A stretch of DNA of 64,000 nucleotides, taken from assembly GCA_037444075.1 (NCBI GenBank), contig JBBIND010000005.1, positions 1-64,000 of the forward strand, read 5' to 3'. Both the position numbers and the translations under genes were made by a program. The notes under the pieces are model-generated. The model searched no databases, was not told the DNA's origin, and worked only from the letters and a program-made list of their open reading frames with translations. This document shows, piece by piece, positions 41,013 to 50,721 of the stretch (position 1 is the stretch's first letter; every line of letters starts with the position of its first letter). The stretch comes from JBBIND01 sp037444075 (GTDB lineage Bacteria > Acidobacteriota > Terriglobia > Bryobacterales > Bryobacteraceae).

Positions 41013-42500
41013 ATGACCCTACAAGAAATCCTGGCAGGAGCGACTCTCAAACGAGGACTTCCCGCGCATCTGGCTTCCCTCCAGGTTTCCGGGCTGGAGT
41101 ACGACTCGCGCCGCGTGCAGCCGGGTAGCTTGTTTTTCGCGTTCTCCGGCTCGCAGGTAGATGGCCGGAAGTTCGCAGCTGAGGCAGCCGCGCGAGGCGC
41201 CGTGGCCACCGTGTGCGAACTGCCGCCCGCCGGGACGCCCGCGGCACCCTGGATCGAGGTGGAACACGGCCGGCAAGCCTTGGCCATGGCTTGCCGAAAC
41301 CTGTATGCGGGGCTGGCGGAACGCCTGGTTTTGACAGGGATAACAGGGACCAACGGGAAGACAACGGTCTCCATCCTGGTGGACTGGCTGTTGCGGCACG
41401 CTGGAAAGACCACGGCGCTTATCGGCACCATCGAGTACCGTTTGGCGGGGGAGGCCAGATTGGCGGCCAACACGACACCGGAATCGCTGGATCTGTACCG
41501 GCTCTTCGTCGAGCTCGAGCAGGCCGGAGGCACGCATGTGACAATGGAGGTGTCCTCCCACGGGTTGGCCTTGGGAAGGGTCCACGGAGTTCCGTTCCAC
41601 ACCGCAGTTTTCACGAATCTGAGCAGGGATCACCTCGATTTCCACGGAACGATGGAGGCGTATTTCGAGGCCAAGAAGCTCCTGTTCGCAGGCCGCGAGG
41701 CACCTCCTCCCCGGTATGCGGTATTGAACCTGGATGACGAGTGGGGGCGGACCATTTCTCCGGCCCCGGCAAGCCACGCGGTTTGGTATGGCTGCCGCCC
41801 GGACGCCGATCTGAGCGCCAGCAATGTGGAGACGGGATTTGAGGGTTTGCGGTTCGATTTGACGTGGCGAGGTGAAGTCCGGCGGGTAGTGAGTCCTCTA
41901 TTGGGAAGAATGAATGTCCACAACATTCTGGCTGCGGTCGGCGCCGGGTTGTGTCAGGGCCTGGAACTGGACACGATGATCGAGGGCGTCGCCACGCTGA
42001 AAGCGATTCCGGGCCGCTTCGAGCGCGTCGAGCAGGGCCAGCCGTTTCTGGTGGTGGTGGACTACGCCCACACCGACGACGCCCTGCGCAATGCGCTGGC
42101 AACAGCGCGGGCCTTGTCTACCCGGCGCGTCATCACGGTGTTCGGTTGCGGAGGCGACCGGGACCGGCAGAAGCGCCCCATGATGGGGGAAGCCGCGGCC
42201 GAGGGGAGCGACTACGTGGTGCTGACCTCGGACAATCCCCGCTCCGAAGACCCGCTAGCCATCATGAACGATGCCATGGTCGGATTGCGCCGCCACGACG
42301 TGCCATTGCTGGCCGAGCCGGACCGGCGGACGGCCATCCGCAGGGCGATTCTGGAAGCTCAGGCGGAAGACTTGGTCCTGATCGCCGGCAAAGGCCATGA
42401 GACCTACCAGACCCTGAAAGAGCACACCATCCCGTTCGACGACCGGGAAGTGGCCAAAGAAATCCTGCGGGAATTCGGGTACGAAGGAGGGCAGACTTGA
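41013..42500 (+). CDS. murE: UDP-MurNAc-tripeptide synthetase (meso-DAP adding)
   Basis: 495 residues. Mur ligase signature GITGTNGKTTVSIL (about 110-123), carbamylated-Lys region and C-terminal domain with TSDNPRSEDPLAIM. The DNPR motif is the one that recognises meso-diaminopimelate rather than lysine. Adds DAP to UDP-MurNAc-Ala-Glu using ATP in the cytoplasm. The TGA overlaps the TTG of murF. Confidence 0.96.
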   Translation: MTLQEILAGATLKRGLPAHLASLQVSGLEYDSRRVQPGSLFFAFSGSQVDGRKFAAEAAARGAVATVCELPPAGTPAAPWIEVEHGRQALAMACRNLYAGLAERLVLTGITGTNGKTTVSILVDWLLRHAGKTTALIGTIEYRLAGEARLAANTTPESLDLYRLFVELEQAGGTHVTMEVSSHGLALGRVHGVPFHTAVFTNLSRDHLDFHGTMEAYFEAKKLLFAGREAPPPRYAVLNLDDEWGRTISPAPASHAVWYGCRPDADLSASNVETGFEGLRFDLTWRGEVRRVVSPLLGRMNVHNILAAVGAGLCQGLELDTMIEGVATLKAIPGRFERVEQGQPFLVVVDYAHTDDALRNALATARALSTRRVITVFGCGGDRDRQKRPMMGEAAAEGSDYVVLTSDNPRSEDPLAIMNDAMVGLRRHDVPLLAEPDRRTAIRRAILEAQAEDLVLIAGKGHETYQTLKEHTIPFDDREVAKEILREFGYEGGQT

Positions 42501-43840
42501 ACTTGCGATTGGATGAAGTGGCCGCGGCTCTGGGCCTTGCAGGCTCCTACGCCCGAAGCGCGATCACCGGTTGGAGCGTGGACTCGCGGACCATTCAGCC
42601 GGGAGACTTGTTCTTCGCCCTGAAGGGGCCCCGTCACGATGGGCACGAGCACGTGGCGGATGCCTTCGCGCGCGGCGCGGTGGCCGCGGTAGTAGACCGG
42701 GCGGTGGACCTTGCCGGTCCGCTCCTGCTGACGCCCGACGCGGGGGAAGCTCTCCTTACGCTCGCCGCCTGGGCTCGCCGGAGATGGGGCGGCACCGTGG
42801 CGGCAGTGACCGGCAGTGCCGGGAAGACCACCACCAAGGAGGTCATCGCGCACCTGCTCGGATCGCAAATGCGGGTCGGCAAGACAGAGGGCAATTACAA
42901 CAACCACGTCGGCTTGCCGTTGTCGATTCTGAGGCTGCCGGAGTCCTGCCGGTTGGCAGTGCTCGAAATCGGCATGAACCACGCGGGAGAAATACGCCGC
43001 CTGGCGGGGGCTGCCCTGCCCGACGTCGGGGTCGTCACCAACGTCGGCTACGCGCACCTGGAGAACTTCGAATCCATCGAGGGAATTGCCGCCGCCAAGC
43101 GCGAGCTAATTGAATCACTAAGGCCCGAGGGCGTCGCGATACTGAACGCCGATGACGCGCGGGTACTCTCTTTCCGGCAGGTCCACGCCGGGCGCACCAT
43201 CACGTACGGCGTGTCGCCTGAGGCCGATGTGCGCGCCGTGCGGATGGAACTGCTGGACTCAGGGAGCCGCTTTCAGCTGGACACGGGTGAGTGGTTGGAG
43301 ACCGTGCTGTGCGGCCGGCACAGCGTGTCCAACATCCTGGCCGGTGTGGCGGTGGCCCGGGCCTTCGGTATCGATACGGCGAAGTTGCTCGAAGCCGTCC
43401 GCACCCTCCGCGCCGGACCGATGCGCGGAGAGAAGTTCGTGCACGACGGGATCACCATCTTGAACGATTGCTACAACTCGAACCCCGATGCGGCGCGCGC
43501 CATGCTGGAGACGCTGCGCGACACGCCGGCAAAGCGGAGGATTGCAGTGCTTGGCGAGATGCTGGAACTGGGCGATCGATCCCGCCACCTGCACCGGGAA
43601 ATCGGAGCGTTCGCGGCCGCCTGCGGTGTGGATCACGTGGTGGGAATCCGCGGCGCGGCGAGGGATCTGGTGAGCGCCGCTGTGGAATCCGGGCTTCCGG
43701 AGGCCGCGGCGCACTTCTTTGAAAGACCCGGCGACGCAGGCGTTTACCTGAAGGGAGTGGCTCTGGCAGGAGACGCTGTTTTGTTCAAGGGCTCCCGGGG
43801 CGTGCGCGTCGAGGAAGCTCTGGCGAGTTTCATGGGATAA
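42497..43840 (+). CDS. murF: UDP-MurNAc-pentapeptide synthetase, TTG start
   Basis: 447 residues. ATP loop VTGSAGKTTTKEVIAHLL (about 107), TEGNYNNHVGLPLSIL, and the C-terminal INDCYNSNPDA-type segment (ILNDCYNSNPDAARAML). Adds D-Ala-D-Ala to the tripeptide. TTG 42497 lies seven bases after AAGGAGG and overlaps the murE stop (TTGA), and it gives the family N-terminus LRLDEVAAALG. Eight bases separate it from mraY. Confidence 0.95.
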   Translation: MNLRLDEVAAALGLAGSYARSAITGWSVDSRTIQPGDLFFALKGPRHDGHEHVADAFARGAVAAVVDRAVDLAGPLLLTPDAGEALLTLAAWARRRWGGTVAAVTGSAGKTTTKEVIAHLLGSQMRVGKTEGNYNNHVGLPLSILRLPESCRLAVLEIGMNHAGEIRRLAGAALPDVGVVTNVGYAHLENFESIEGIAAAKRELIESLRPEGVAILNADDARVLSFRQVHAGRTITYGVSPEADVRAVRMELLDSGSRFQLDTGEWLETVLCGRHSVSNILAGVAVARAFGIDTAKLLEAVRTLRAGPMRGEKFVHDGITILNDCYNSNPDAARAMLETLRDTPAKRRIAVLGEMLELGDRSRHLHREIGAFAAACGVDHVVGIRGAARDLVSAAVESGLPEAAAHFFERPGDAGVYLKGVALAGDAVLFKGSRGVRVEEALASFMG

Positions 43841-43847
43841 CCTGACG

Positions 43848-44981
43848 ATGCTTTACTGGCTGCTATACGAAACCTTGATGCCGCATTTCGGGCCTTTCCG
43901 CCTGTTCGGATACGTCACTTTCCGGACGGCCTTCGCCAGCCTGGCGGCGTTGTTGATCAGCGTCGTGCTGGGACCGTGGCTGATCAACCGTCTGCGGGAA
44001 TTTCAGATCGGCCAGCACATCCGCGAGGATGGCCCCAAGAGCCATCACGCCAAGTCCGGCACGCCGACCATGGGCGGCGTCCTGATTCTGGTTTCCATCG
44101 TCGCGCCCACGCTGCTGTTCGCCAATCTGCGCAATCCTTACATCTGGGTAGCTCTTTTCGGGTTGCTGGCCTTCGGCGCCATAGGCTTCTACGATGATTT
44201 CCTGAAGACACGCCGCCGCCGGAACCTGGGCCTGACGGCACGCAGAAAATTCGCGCTCCAGGGATTGGCGGCGCTCATGGTGGGCTGGCTGCTGCTGCTG
44301 CTCCACGCCAGAGGCCTGTATTCAACCTCCATGAACGTGCCCTTCTTCAAGGGATTCCGGCCCGACCTGCTGGTTGATTCGTGGCTCCAATCCGCCTACA
44401 CTTATCCGCTGGCCTTTGCGTTCTTCTTCCTGTTTCTGGCGCTCGTTCTGGTAGGCTCAGCCAACGCTGTGAACCTTACAGACGGGCTGGACGGACTGGC
44501 GATTGGCCTGATGATCATAGCCTCCGGCGCGATGACCGTGCTGACATACACGAGCGGCCACCGCGACTTCGCACTCTACCTGGACCTCGCACGTCTGCCG
44601 GGCGCTTCGGAGTTGACCATCTTCTGCGGCGCCATGACAGGCGCCAGCCTGGGGTTCCTCTGGTACAACGCCCACCCGGCGGAGATCTTCATGGGCGACG
44701 TCGGCTCACTCGCTTTGGGCGGAGGATTGGGTGTTGTCGCCGTGCTGATTAAGCAGGAGATCCTCCTGCTTTTCGTTGGCGGCGTCTTCGTACTGGAAGC
44801 TGTCTCGGTGATCCTCCAGGTAGGCAGCTACAAATTGCGCCGCAAACGGATCTTCAAGATGGCGCCACTGCACCACCACTTTGAAGCGCTGGGGTGGCAG
44901 GAGGCGAAGATCATAACGCGTTTCTGGATAGCGGGCCTGGTCATGGCGCTTTTCGCCCTGACCACCCTGAAACTGAGGTGA
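43848..44981 (+). CDS. mraY: Phospho-MurNAc-pentapeptide-transferase
   Basis: 377 residues, about ten transmembrane segments. Signatures KSHHAKSGTPTMGG, the DDFLK cluster (GFYDDFLKTRRRRNLGLTAR), NLTDGLDGLA and the HHHFE end motif (PLHHHFEALGW). Transfers phospho-MurNAc-pentapeptide to undecaprenyl phosphate, making lipid I in the inner membrane. Ends overlapping or next to the murD start. Confidence 0.96.
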   Translation: MLYWLLYETLMPHFGPFRLFGYVTFRTAFASLAALLISVVLGPWLINRLREFQIGQHIREDGPKSHHAKSGTPTMGGVLILVSIVAPTLLFANLRNPYIWVALFGLLAFGAIGFYDDFLKTRRRRNLGLTARRKFALQGLAALMVGWLLLLLHARGLYSTSMNVPFFKGFRPDLLVDSWLQSAYTYPLAFAFFFLFLALVLVGSANAVNLTDGLDGLAIGLMIIASGAMTVLTYTSGHRDFALYLDLARLPGASELTIFCGAMTGASLGFLWYNAHPAEIFMGDVGSLALGGGLGVVAVLIKQEILLLFVGGVFVLEAVSVILQVGSYKLRRKRIFKMAPLHHHFEALGWQEAKIITRFWIAGLVMALFALTTLKLR

Positions 44982-44986
44982 AAGGC

Positions 44987-46324
44987 GTGGAACTGAGAGG
45001 AGCGCGGGTTCTGGTAGTTGGTCTGGCACGTTCGGGCCAGTCCGCTGTGGAACTGCTGCTCGAGCACGGAGCCAAAATAAGTGTCACGGACTCGCGGCCT
45101 CCGGCCGAACTGCAGGACGTTCTCCCAGCGCTCGAGGCCCGGGGCGTGGCGTTCAGCCCGCAGTGCGGACAGACATTCGAAAACGTCGACCTGGTCGTCA
45201 TTTCACCAGGAGTTCCGGCTGATCTCGCAGAGTTGCAGGATGTCCGCAGGCGCGGAGTTCCGGTGGTCGGTGAGGTGGAACTCGCCGGCTGGTTTCTGCA
45301 GGGCCCCACTATTGGAATCACCGGAAGCAACGGGAAGACCACGACAACGGCTCTGATCGGGCATATCATGCAGCACGCCGGCATTCCGGCACAGGTGGGC
45401 GGCAACATCGGCCGGCCGCTGTGCTCCATGGTTGGAGAATCACGGCCGGACCAGTGGAACGTGCTGGAACTGTCCAGTTTTCAGCTGGAGACGATCGTCC
45501 GGTTTCGCTGCCGCATCGCGGTCGGAATGAACCTCACGCCGGACCATCTGGACCGCCACCACACCTGGGAAGCGTATGTAGCCGCCAAGCGGCGAATGTT
45601 CGAAACCCAGACCGTCGACGATGATGCCGTGCTCAACGCGGACGATGCCACCTGCGTAAGCTATGCTGGCGCCGGCGGGCGCGCTCATTGGTTCAGCGCC
45701 ACTCATGAAGTAAGTCCGGGCGCCTGGCTGAACGGGAGCCACCTGTTGCTCGGCGGAGAGCTGCTCATGGCCGCCGCCGAAGTGCCGCTGCGGGGCAGAC
45801 ACAACCTGGAAAACGTGATGGCGGCCGCCGTGGCCACTCGCCTCGCCGGAGCGTCCACGAACGCCATTCGCGAGGCTGTGCGAAGTTTCCCGGGCGTCGA
45901 GCACCGCCTGGAATACGTGTGCACGCTGCGGGGCGTAGACATCTATAACGACTCGAAAGCGACCAACGTGGATGCCGCGCTCAAAGCGATTGACGCTTTT
46001 GACGGCCCGCTTTGGGTGATTCTCGGCGGAAAAGACAAGGACAGCGACTACCGCCCGTTACGCGAACCGCTGGCCTCAAAGTGCAGGGCAGCCCTGCTGA
46101 TCGGCGCGGCGGAGGCGAAGATTGCCTCCCAACTCTCTGGCGCGGTGCGGCTGGAGTCGTGCGGCACACTGCAGAAGGCGCTCGAGCTTTCCTTTGCCGA
46201 GGCAAGACCGGGCGAAACGATTCTGCTGGCGCCTGCCTGCGCCAGCTTCGATCAATTCGAAAACTTTGAGCATCGCGGCCGGGTTTTCAAATCGCTCGCG
46301 AGGACTCTTGGAGTGGGGTGTTGA
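44987..46324 (+). CDS. murD: UDP-MurNAc-alanine:D-glutamate ligase, GTG start
   Basis: 445 residues. N-terminal ARVLVVGLARSGQSAVELL, ATP loop GITGSNGKTTTTAL (about 105), and YNDSKATNVDAALKAI plus LGGKDKDSDY in the C-terminal domain. Adds D-Glu to UDP-MurNAc-Ala. GTG 44987 is preferred because GAGG lies eight bases upstream; GTG 44978, which overlaps the mraY stop (GTGA), would add three residues and is also possible. Confidence 0.95.
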   Translation: MELRGARVLVVGLARSGQSAVELLLEHGAKISVTDSRPPAELQDVLPALEARGVAFSPQCGQTFENVDLVVISPGVPADLAELQDVRRRGVPVVGEVELAGWFLQGPTIGITGSNGKTTTTALIGHIMQHAGIPAQVGGNIGRPLCSMVGESRPDQWNVLELSSFQLETIVRFRCRIAVGMNLTPDHLDRHHTWEAYVAAKRRMFETQTVDDDAVLNADDATCVSYAGAGGRAHWFSATHEVSPGAWLNGSHLLLGGELLMAAAEVPLRGRHNLENVMAAAVATRLAGASTNAIREAVRSFPGVEHRLEYVCTLRGVDIYNDSKATNVDAALKAIDAFDGPLWVILGGKDKDSDYRPLREPLASKCRAALLIGAAEAKIASQLSGAVRLESCGTLQKALELSFAEARPGETILLAPACASFDQFENFEHRGRVFKSLARTLGVGC

Positions 46325-46325
46325 G

Positions 46326-47408
46326 ATGGCTCTAAGGGTACGGACAGATTGGACCTTGTACGTCGTCGTGCTGGTGATGATCGGATTTGGCCTGCTCATG
46401 GTGATGAGCGCCTCTTCCGTGGCGGCGGAAATGCACTACAAGGTGAAGAGCTATCACTTCTTTCAGCGCCAGGTAGTTGCCGCCCTGCTCGGTTTCTTCC
46501 TGTTCATGCACTTGACCAAGTTCGATTACCGCAGGCTGTATTCACCGTCGTGGATCTTCGTTGCCACGGGCGTCGTCGTGGCGTTGCTTGTAGTGGTCCT
46601 CATTGTCGACCCGAACAAGCATCGGTTCATCCGATTGGGGTTCGTGCAGTTTCAGCCATCGGAGTTTGTCAAGCCGGTCTTGATTGTCTTCATGGCTTAC
46701 ATGCTGACTTTCAAATCCACCCGGATCAACGACCGCTCGACCATCATTATGGGCTCCCTGGTGCTCGGGGCAATGGGTGGGCTGGTCGCTGTAGGGGACT
46801 ACGGCACAGCCCTCGTACTGGGCGTCACGACCATGGTGATGTTTTTCGTAGCGGGGTTGAACAAGAAGTACTTGATCCTTGCCATGTTGGCAGGGGTGGT
46901 GGCCTCGGCAGTAGTCATTCTGACGGAACCCTACCGGCTGAAGCGTTTGGTGGAGTGGCTGGTTTCAGGACTCACGAACTATCAGGCTGAACAATCTCTG
47001 ATAGGCATTGGCGCGGGAGGTCTCGTGGGCGCCGGCCTGATGGATTCGATTCAGAAACTGCTATTCCTGCCTGAGGCTCATACGGACTTCATTTTCGCCA
47101 TCGTGGGCGAGGAATTCGGGCTGATCGGCACGGCCGGAGTCCTGATACTCTACTTCGTCATCCTTCAAAAAGGCTTGCGGCTCTTCTGGACCGCGCCGGA
47201 CAATTTCGGCCGCTACATAGCGCTGGGTGTTGTTGTGTCCTTATTCTTTCAAGCGATGGTTCATATCAGCGTAGGACTGAACCTGGCGCCTACCAAGGGC
47301 ATACCTTTGCCGATGATCAGCTACGGAGGTTCGTCCATGGTGGGCAGCCTGATCATGCTTGGCCTGTTGTCAAGCGTCAGTCAGCGCAGGGTTGAGGCGC
47401 GAGGGTGA
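46326..47408 (+). CDS. ftsW: FtsW, SEDS-family septal peptidoglycan glycosyltransferase
   Basis: 360 residues, about ten transmembrane segments. SEDS motifs: IGFGLLMVMSASSVAAEMHY, FVQFQPSEFVKPVLIVF, the catalytic-loop region IGAGGLVGAGL, AHTDFIFAIVGEEFGLIG and the C-terminal PTKGIPLPMISYGGSSM. Polymerises lipid II with FtsI at the septum. One base after the murD stop; the stop overlaps the murG GTG. Confidence 0.95.
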   Translation: MALRVRTDWTLYVVVLVMIGFGLLMVMSASSVAAEMHYKVKSYHFFQRQVVAALLGFFLFMHLTKFDYRRLYSPSWIFVATGVVVALLVVVLIVDPNKHRFIRLGFVQFQPSEFVKPVLIVFMAYMLTFKSTRINDRSTIIMGSLVLGAMGGLVAVGDYGTALVLGVTTMVMFFVAGLNKKYLILAMLAGVVASAVVILTEPYRLKRLVEWLVSGLTNYQAEQSLIGIGAGGLVGAGLMDSIQKLLFLPEAHTDFIFAIVGEEFGLIGTAGVLILYFVILQKGLRLFWTAPDNFGRYIALGVVVSLFFQAMVHISVGLNLAPTKGIPLPMISYGGSSMVGSLIMLGLLSSVSQRRVEARG

Positions 47409-48484
47409 ACTTTCTTATGGCGGGAGGCGGCACGGGCGGGCACGTGTATCCGGCGCTGGCTGTGGCGCGGCAATTGCGGAGCCGCGGACACGAGGTTCTC
47501 TTTGTCGGCACACAGAACGGCCTTGAGTCCCGGCTGGTTCCGCAAGATGGATTTCCGCTGGAGTTCATCCGTATAGGTGGGCTGAAGGGTGTGGGCGTTG
47601 CCCGTCAACTCCGCACGCTGCTCCAACTGCCCGTCAGCACGTGGCAGGTGTACCGCCTGACAAGGCGATATCGGCCCGCGGCCGTCTTCAGTTCAGGAGG
47701 CTTCGCCGCCGGTCCCGTAATGCTGGCGGCGGTGGCGGCGCGGGTGCCTCTGCTCATCATGGAACCGAATGCGCTGCCCGGATTCACCAACCGGCATATG
47801 GGCCGCTTTGCCCAATGCGCATTGCTGAATTTCCCTGAAGCGGGCCGTTTCTTTCCGCCCGGCAAATCCCTGGTCACGGGCGTGCCGGTGCGCGAGAACT
47901 TCTTCGCCTTGCCGGTAAAGCCGCGTGCCAGGACGCTTTCCCTGCTCATCACAGGCGGGAGCCGGGGTTCGCGGACGCTGAACCATGCCGCGCGGGAAAG
48001 CTGGCCGTTGTTTGCCGGCTCAGGCCTGGCCATCCGGATAGTGCATCAGACAGGACCTGCGGAGTTTGATTCTCTGGAACGCGAGTTCAGGACGGCGGGG
48101 GTGGAAGGCCGCGTCGTGGATTACATCGAGGACATGCCTGCCGCTTTCGCGGAGGCGGACCTGATCATTTGCCGCTCAGGCGCCGGAGCGGTCTCCGAAC
48201 TGGCGGCGGCGTGCAAACCGGCGGTACTGGTTCCCTTCCCTCACGCTGCCGACGACCACCAATCGCGGAATGCGGAGGCGATGGTTCGGGCCGGGGCCGC
48301 CCGCCTGGTCCCCGACAAGCAGTTCACTGGAAAGCGGCTGTTCGAGGAGGTGGCGGCGTTGTCCTCCGAGCCTGGCCTGCTGGAGAAGATGGCTGACGCC
48401 GCAGGCGCCATGGCGCGCCCGGGCGCAGCCTCCCAGGCAGCCGACCTGCTGGAATCGCTCGCAGGCATTGACAGAAATGCGTAA
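47405..48484 (+). CDS. murG: UDP-GlcNAc transferase MurG, GTG start
   Basis: 359 residues of GT-B fold. N-terminal MAGGGTGGHVYPALAVA (sugar and lipid site), GGFAAGPVMLAA, PNALPGFTNR, C-terminal ITGGSRGSRTLN and CRSGAGAVSELAA with PAVLVPFPHAADDHQ. Adds GlcNAc to lipid I to make lipid II at the inner face of the membrane. GTG 47405 overlaps the ftsW stop (GTGA). Confidence 0.95.
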   Translation: MNFLMAGGGTGGHVYPALAVARQLRSRGHEVLFVGTQNGLESRLVPQDGFPLEFIRIGGLKGVGVARQLRTLLQLPVSTWQVYRLTRRYRPAAVFSSGGFAAGPVMLAAVAARVPLLIMEPNALPGFTNRHMGRFAQCALLNFPEAGRFFPPGKSLVTGVPVRENFFALPVKPRARTLSLLITGGSRGSRTLNHAARESWPLFAGSGLAIRIVHQTGPAEFDSLEREFRTAGVEGRVVDYIEDMPAAFAEADLIICRSGAGAVSELAAACKPAVLVPFPHAADDHQSRNAEAMVRAGAARLVPDKQFTGKRLFEEVAALSSEPGLLEKMADAAGAMARPGAASQAADLLESLAGIDRNA

Positions 48485-48507
48485 AGAAGAAACAATACGT
48501 TTTAAAA

Positions 48508-49887
48508 ATGTTTTTTAAGCCACAACATCTCCACTTCACCGGCATCGGCGGCATCGGCATGAGCGGTATTGCCGAAGTGCTTCTGAATCTCGGTTATGAG
48601 ATCAGCGGTTCGGATCTCAAGACCGGACCCATCACGGACCGGCTCGCCAAACTCGGGGCACAGATATACAAAGGCCACGATGCAGCGCACGTGGGGACGG
48701 CCAAAGCTCTCGTGGTAAGTTCCGCCATCGAGGAGCGCAACCCCGAACTTGCCGAAGCGCGGCGCCGCCAGATTCCTATCATCCCGCGCGGAGAACTGCT
48801 GGCGGAGTTGATGCGCCTGAAATACGGCATCGCGGTCGCCGGCAGCCACGGCAAGACGACAACCACTTCGATGGCGGCGGCCATACTCAGCCACGCCGGT
48901 CTGGATCCTACCGTGGTCGTGGGCGGGCGCGTCGGGGCGATGGGTGAAACCAACGCGCGCGTCGGCAGAAGCGACTTCCTGGTGGTGGAGTCCGACGAAA
49001 GCGATGGCAGTTTCCTCAAGCTGGCGCCGATTCTGGCGGTTGTTACTAACATCGACCGGGAGCACCTTGACCACTACGGCACGCTCGAAGCTGTTCTGGA
49101 CTCCTTCCGTGATTTCGTCAATCGCGTGCCGTTCTACGGCGCGGCTGTCCTGTGCCTGGATGACGAGAACGTGAGGCGGATCCTGCCTTCCATCAAGCGG
49201 CGCGGCATCACTTACGGGCTCAACGCACAATCCAACCTGGTGCTGAGCGACGTTGATCGGAAGCCGTTCGCCTCCAACTTCCGCCTCCGCTACAACGGCC
49301 GGGACCTCGGCGAGTTTGAACTGAAGGTCCCCGGCGAACACAACGCGCTCAACGCCACCGCCGCGGTGGCGATCGGCCTCGAGCTGGATATCGACCCCGG
49401 CGTGATACGCGAGGCGCTGGCCGCTTTTGCAGGCGTGGAACGCCGCTTTCAACTGCGTGGAGAAACCGCCGGCATCGCCGTGGTGGATGACTACGGGCAC
49501 CACCCCACGGAAGTCCGCGCCACTTTGACGGCAGCCCGCCAATGCGGCTACGAAAGAACGCTGGTGCTTTTTCAGCCGCACCGCTACTCCCGCACGAAGC
49601 TGCTGATGGACGATTTTGCCATGGCTTTTCACGAAGCGGACGCGGTCTTCGTCCTGGATATCTACTCCGCTTCGGAAGAGCGCCTGGAAGGAGTCTCCTC
49701 CGAAGCCCTGGTAACCCGCATGCGGGATTTCGGCCATCGTTCGGTTACCTATGTCGGCGGCCTCGAGAAGGGTGTCCGGCGGGTGGCCGAGGCCGCGCGC
49801 AAGGGCGACTTGATCCTGACCTTAGGCGCGGGCAACGTGTGGCAGGCGGCTGACATGCTGCTTGGCGAACTTCGCGAGAGGGATTAG
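48508..49887 (+). CDS. murC: UDP-N-acetylmuramate:L-alanine ligase
   Basis: 459 residues. GIGGIGMSGIAEVLL, ATP loop AGSHGKTTTTSM (about 111-122), VESDESDGSFL and the C-terminal DDYGHHPTEVRATL. First amino-acid-adding step of the cell wall precursor. The 23 bases before the ATG are A/T-rich (TTTTAAAAATG) with only a weak AAGAAG, so an internal promoter or weak initiation is possible. Followed at once by ftsQ, with no murB or ddl between. Confidence 0.95.
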   Translation: MFFKPQHLHFTGIGGIGMSGIAEVLLNLGYEISGSDLKTGPITDRLAKLGAQIYKGHDAAHVGTAKALVVSSAIEERNPELAEARRRQIPIIPRGELLAELMRLKYGIAVAGSHGKTTTTSMAAAILSHAGLDPTVVVGGRVGAMGETNARVGRSDFLVVESDESDGSFLKLAPILAVVTNIDREHLDHYGTLEAVLDSFRDFVNRVPFYGAAVLCLDDENVRRILPSIKRRGITYGLNAQSNLVLSDVDRKPFASNFRLRYNGRDLGEFELKVPGEHNALNATAAVAIGLELDIDPGVIREALAAFAGVERRFQLRGETAGIAVVDDYGHHPTEVRATLTAARQCGYERTLVLFQPHRYSRTKLLMDDFAMAFHEADAVFVLDIYSASEERLEGVSSEALVTRMRDFGHRSVTYVGGLEKGVRRVAEAARKGDLILTLGAGNVWQAADMLLGELRERD

Positions 49888-50721
49888 ATGGGACGCAAGA
49901 AGTTGGACGGCCACCGGACCTTCGGCATCAGTGGTGCCGTGAGGTTCGTTCTGGTTACGCTGGCCGCCACGTTCGTGCTTGTCCTGGTGGTGGTGGCGCG
50001 CTCGCGAGCCGAACGCTTCCTGTCAACAGACAGCCGGTTCGTTCTGCGCCCGCCCGAATACGGCAGTGAGATCAGCCCGGACATTACCGTCAGCGGCACA
50101 CAAGTGGTTTCTCCCGAGCGCATACAGGCCGTCTTCCGGCCGGACAACGGGCGAAGCATTTACCTCGTGCCGCTTCAGAACAGGCAGAACCAACTGCTGC
50201 GCATCAATTGGGTGCGAAGCGCTTCGGTGGCGCGTGTCTGGCCGAACAGCCTGCGCGTGAGCATTCAGGAGAGGGTGCCGGTGGCGTTTGTAGAAGTGCC
50301 GCCCAAGGCGGCAGGACAGCCATCCCGGTCAGCACTCATTGACGAGGACGGAGAAATCCTGAACTTGCCGGAGAGCGGTCTCTATGAACTGCCGCTGTTA
50401 ACGGGCACACACCCGGAGCGAGCCAAGAGCGTGCGCCGCTCGCACGTCGCGCAGATGCTGAGAGTCCTGGAGGAACTGGGCGATCTGGCGGGGCGAGTCT
50501 CGGAGATCGACGTTTCCGACCCGGTGAGCATGTGGGTCATCTGCCAGGCTGACGGAGATTGGTTTCGGATCAACCTCGGAGACCGGAATTTCCGCGAACG
50601 CCTGAAAGGTTTCCTGGACCATCTGCCGGAAGTAAGGAAGTACTCGCCTGGTGCGAGACAGTTTGACCTGTCGGTGGACGGCCAATTCCTGGCCCCCGGA
50701 GGAGGCGAGCATGGGCGCTAA
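49888..50721 (+). CDS. ftsQ: FtsQ/DivIB cell division protein
   Basis: 277 residues. Short cytoplasmic start, one transmembrane segment (VRFVLVTLAATFVLVLVVVA, about 14-33), a POTRA domain (DITVSGTQVVSPERIQAVF and following) and the FtsQ beta domain (SLRVSIQERVPVAFVEV, DEDGEILNLP). Recruits FtsL-FtsB to the septum. Starts next to the murC stop and overlaps ftsA by 11 bases. Confidence 0.93.
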   Translation: MGRKKLDGHRTFGISGAVRFVLVTLAATFVLVLVVVARSRAERFLSTDSRFVLRPPEYGSEISPDITVSGTQVVSPERIQAVFRPDNGRSIYLVPLQNRQNQLLRINWVRSASVARVWPNSLRVSIQERVPVAFVEVPPKAAGQPSRSALIDEDGEILNLPESGLYELPLLTGTHPERAKSVRRSHVAQMLRVLEELGDLAGRVSEIDVSDPVSMWVICQADGDWFRINLGDRNFRERLKGFLDHLPEVRKYSPGARQFDLSVDGQFLAPGGGEHGR